Assembly: GCA_023301405.1 (NCBI GenBank)
Contig: JALZUX010000172.1
Location: forward strand, 1-13,930
Direction: 5' to 3'
DNA from: Granulosicoccaceae bacterium
GTDB taxonomy: Bacteria; Pseudomonadota; Gammaproteobacteria; Granulosicoccales; Granulosicoccaceae
Length of the DNA stretch: 13,930 nt
Under the pieces are notes generated by a model. It was not told where the DNA came from. It saw only the letters and a list, made by a program, of their open reading frames with translations, and made no database searches. The position numbers and the translations under genes are program-made. This document shows, piece by piece, positions 12,040-13,930 of the stretch; position 1 is the stretch's first letter, and every line of letters begins with the position of its first letter.

Positions 12040-12245
12040 TTATTCGTTGTTTAAAGCATAGCTGCCCGCACTGCGAACATTACACAAGGCTGCAACATGA
12101 TACAGCAATAGTGCAGCTAAATACGAACCACAAACCATCCACAGTGCGCTAATAACGGCCCAAACAGGCCGATAGTCAAAAGCGCAGAAGAAAAAACACC
12201 AACATGACGGCAATCAACCCCTATACCGCATTATTCATCGGGCTT

Positions 12246-12308
12246 TGCACTCAGCGACCGTGGGGTAGAAATAGTACGAAACAGGTCGGTGATTGAGAGA
12301 TAAGTGCA
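12246..12308. other. Nested inverted repeats, possible structured RNA or DNA element
   Basis: TCAGCGACC (12251-12259) pairs with GGTCGGTGA (12284-12292) at eight of nine positions around a 24-base loop. Outside it, TGCACT (12246-12251) can pair with AGTGCA (12303-12308), sharing one base with the inner stem. No T-run follows on either strand. The element may be chance; it is recorded because the surrounding 486 bases have no gene. Confidence 0.25.
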
Positions 12309-12495
12309 GCCAGCGAGGTGCCGGACACAATCAGGCAAAATAGGGAGCACCAAGTTAACAGGGAAAGGTTTCGCCTGATGGCGACTAGGCATACTGCTAT
12401 CTTTAAAAGCGCTGCTTTAATGGTTGTATGACGCTATAAACATAGGCGTTTTGCTCTAATTCACCTACCGCCAAGTGAACTATGCGGGCTATGAT

Positions 12496-13930
12496 TCAGG
12501 CAGCCTTGCGTAAATCGTACAGAGAAATAATCTCTTGCAACGGCGCGCTACTGCCCCTGGTGTCTACTGATGGGAGGCCGAGCCGAGAAGCGATTTCCTG
12601 TCTTTGCAACGCCGCCGCCCGATACTTGATGAACGTTGTTGCATCAAATTCAGATGACTCACCTGACTCTTTACTATACATGGTGACATAGCACCGAGAT
12701 GGCACCACGCCAGTGAAAATCATTTCCTGCAGCCTGTCCACATTAAAAAACTCCGGCACCAGCTGGTCACGAAAATCGTCCTGATCAATATTAGCGTCAA
12801 AAAACAGCTCAACCAGTTTTCTTCGCTGATCCTTACCAAGACCGTACTCATCTGCGACAATCGCCAGATTTTGCACCGCATAGCGGTCTGAGGACTGAAT
12901 TGAAAAAGCCACCAGCCGACGCAGTGCATTGATCATTGAGTCCGACAACGCCTGTTGTGAGCATTGAGTAGAGTTATCGTGTTTTTCTATTTCCTGGGCC
13001 AACTTTAACAATAAGGGACGCACTACTCTGCCACGGATATGACATGACCAGTAAATCCTGATACCGCTATGCTTCCACCAGACAGGCATCATGTCCGGGT
13101 CATGGATGCCCTCTTCTTCACTAATCGCCGTATCAATGAGCTTGGTGATTATGCCGCACAATGTATAAGGTTCATGGGTGGCAGTTGCTTGCAGCGTCAT
13201 CTCTGTAAAGCGATCAAAATTATATTGCTGCTGCGGCAGAATTAACGATTTACAACGCAGAGTAGCTTGTGCTTTCTCGTAGGCAGAAACACTTGACTCT
13301 GCATCAGTCAATTCAGACACCATCGCCGCCAACGGGCCGCCAAAACGGTTTTTAATATTGTTTAAGGATTGATCATAACCCGCTATGGGGCGTGATCCAT
13401 CTTCAACGACATCATGCAGAATACCAATAGTCGCAACGCAAGGCTCAAGAGCATCACCAAAAATTGTTTCACTAACCGCGGCAATTCTTAATGAGTGCCC
13501 GATCATTGTGCCAGCTGATTTTCTTCTGCCTTTTTCCAGGTATTGCATCATTTCAAGTGCAGCAATATGAATCGTTGCCAGTGAGTTATAATTTTCACCG
13601 GCATTAAAAGACTCAATTAGCGGCAAATTATTATGAACACCATGAACTGCCTTACCGCGCCTACCTACCAGTCGGCGCCGTTTCGACGCATCGGCAAGTG
13701 TGTCAGCAACCGCACTCATTAACGTGTGCTCAAGCGGTTCGGCTAACGCCCCGTAGTCAACGCCAGAAAGGCTCAATGCAGCGCGCGACTGTCGGTAATG
13801 CAGGTCAAGCCACGGGCGCTCAGGAAAAGAACCGCTGCAATCAAAACCGGCCAGCGTCATCTCTTCTCTTTTCACCTGATCAAGGTTCGCTAACACTTCA
13901 TCACCGGCAGCACGAGCAACTAACCGTAAC
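12496..13930 (-). CDS. HD-domain phosphohydrolase resembling the (p)ppGpp hydrolase domain of SpoT/RelA; 5' end probably beyond the window
   Basis: The frame ends at TGA (12496) and is open to the right edge. A GTG at 13896 would give 466 residues, but the codons before it (reading LRLVARAAGDEV) look like coding sequence and no ribosome binding site precedes it, so the gene probably extends past the edge; an ATG at 13860 is another possible start. Numbered from the GTG, the HD metal site reads H134 (IGHSLRIAA), H161-D162 with E165-D166 (LHDVVED) and D255 (TKLIDTA), the pattern of the SpoT-type alarmone hydrolase domain, which cleaves pyrophosphate from ppGpp. No synthetase, TGS or ACT domain is seen in the visible part. 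About 200 residues after the HD core match nothing I know. It is cytoplasmic by appearance. Nucleotide hydrolysis is supported; the exact substrate is inferred. Confidence 0.8.
   Translation of the reverse strand, partial: LRLVARAAGDEVLANLDQVKREEMTLAGFDCSGSFPERPWLDLHYRQSRAALSLSGVDYGALAEPLEHTLMSAVADTLADASKRRRLVGRRGKAVHGVHNNLPLIESFNAGENYNSLATIHIAALEMMQYLEKGRRKSAGTMIGHSLRIAAVSETIFGDALEPCVATIGILHDVVEDGSRPIAGYDQSLNNIKNRFGGPLAAMVSELTDAESSVSAYEKAQATLRCKSLILPQQQYNFDRFTEMTLQATATHEPYTLCGIITKLIDTAISEEEGIHDPDMMPVWWKHSGIRIYWSCHIRGRVVRPLLLKLAQEIEKHDNSTQCSQQALSDSMINALRRLVAFSIQSSDRYAVQNLAIVADEYGLGKDQRRKLVELFFDANIDQDDFRDQLVPEFFNVDRLQEMIFTGVVPSRCYVTMYSKESGESSEFDATTFIKYRAAALQRQEIASRLGLPSVDTRGSSAPLQEIISLYDLRKAA

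Noticed and set aside
12204..12296. Small plus-strand ORF of 30 codons upstream of leuS
   Set aside because: No ribosome binding site, composition not protein-like, and it overlaps inverted repeats; chance is the simplest explanation.

Overview
The window looks like chromosome of a Gram-negative bacterium, most likely a gammaproteobacterium. The anchor is leuS followed by lptE with overlapping stop and start codons, an order typical of proteobacteria with a lipopolysaccharide outer membrane. The species cannot be named from the sequence. Every gene reads on the minus strand except one Nudix hydrolase.

Left region (1-3105, minus): three closely spaced genes that look like one operon. In transcription order they are a primase-like protein fused to a HAD-type phosphatase domain (3105-1852), a 206-residue protein with a very acidic C-terminus (1826-1206), and a protein that runs off the left edge (1154-1). 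The third has a globular N-terminal part and a charged tail containing a pure hexanucleotide repeat that encodes (Glu-Pro)9 then (Glu-Gln)10. The last two match no family I recognise. This is the most unusual part of the window and the best candidate for an undescribed system.

Middle region (3106-8881): a 312-base divergent spacer with a perfect 8+8 inverted repeat separates the cassette from a zinc-ribbon Nudix hydrolase on the plus strand. That gene has a TTG start and a strong ribosome binding site. It converges on a 1101-residue SNF2-family helicase with an N-terminal SWIM zinc finger, and a 37-base inverted repeat lies between them. The helicase lies 19 bases downstream of a QEGLA/DUF1704 metallopeptidase-like gene, and the two are probably co-transcribed.

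Right region (8882-13930): leuS and lptE encode leucyl-tRNA synthetase and the LPS-assembly lipoprotein LptE. The holA gene that commonly follows lptE is not here. A 486-base spacer upstream of leuS holds weak palindromes and no gene. Beyond it lies an HD-domain protein resembling the (p)ppGpp hydrolase domain of SpoT/RelA, with a long uncharacterised C-terminal part. Its reading frame is still open at the right edge, so its true start may be outside the window.

Only leuS, lptE, the Nudix, SNF2 and QEGLA genes can be tied to known families with confidence. The joint role of the primase-HAD cassette is inference.
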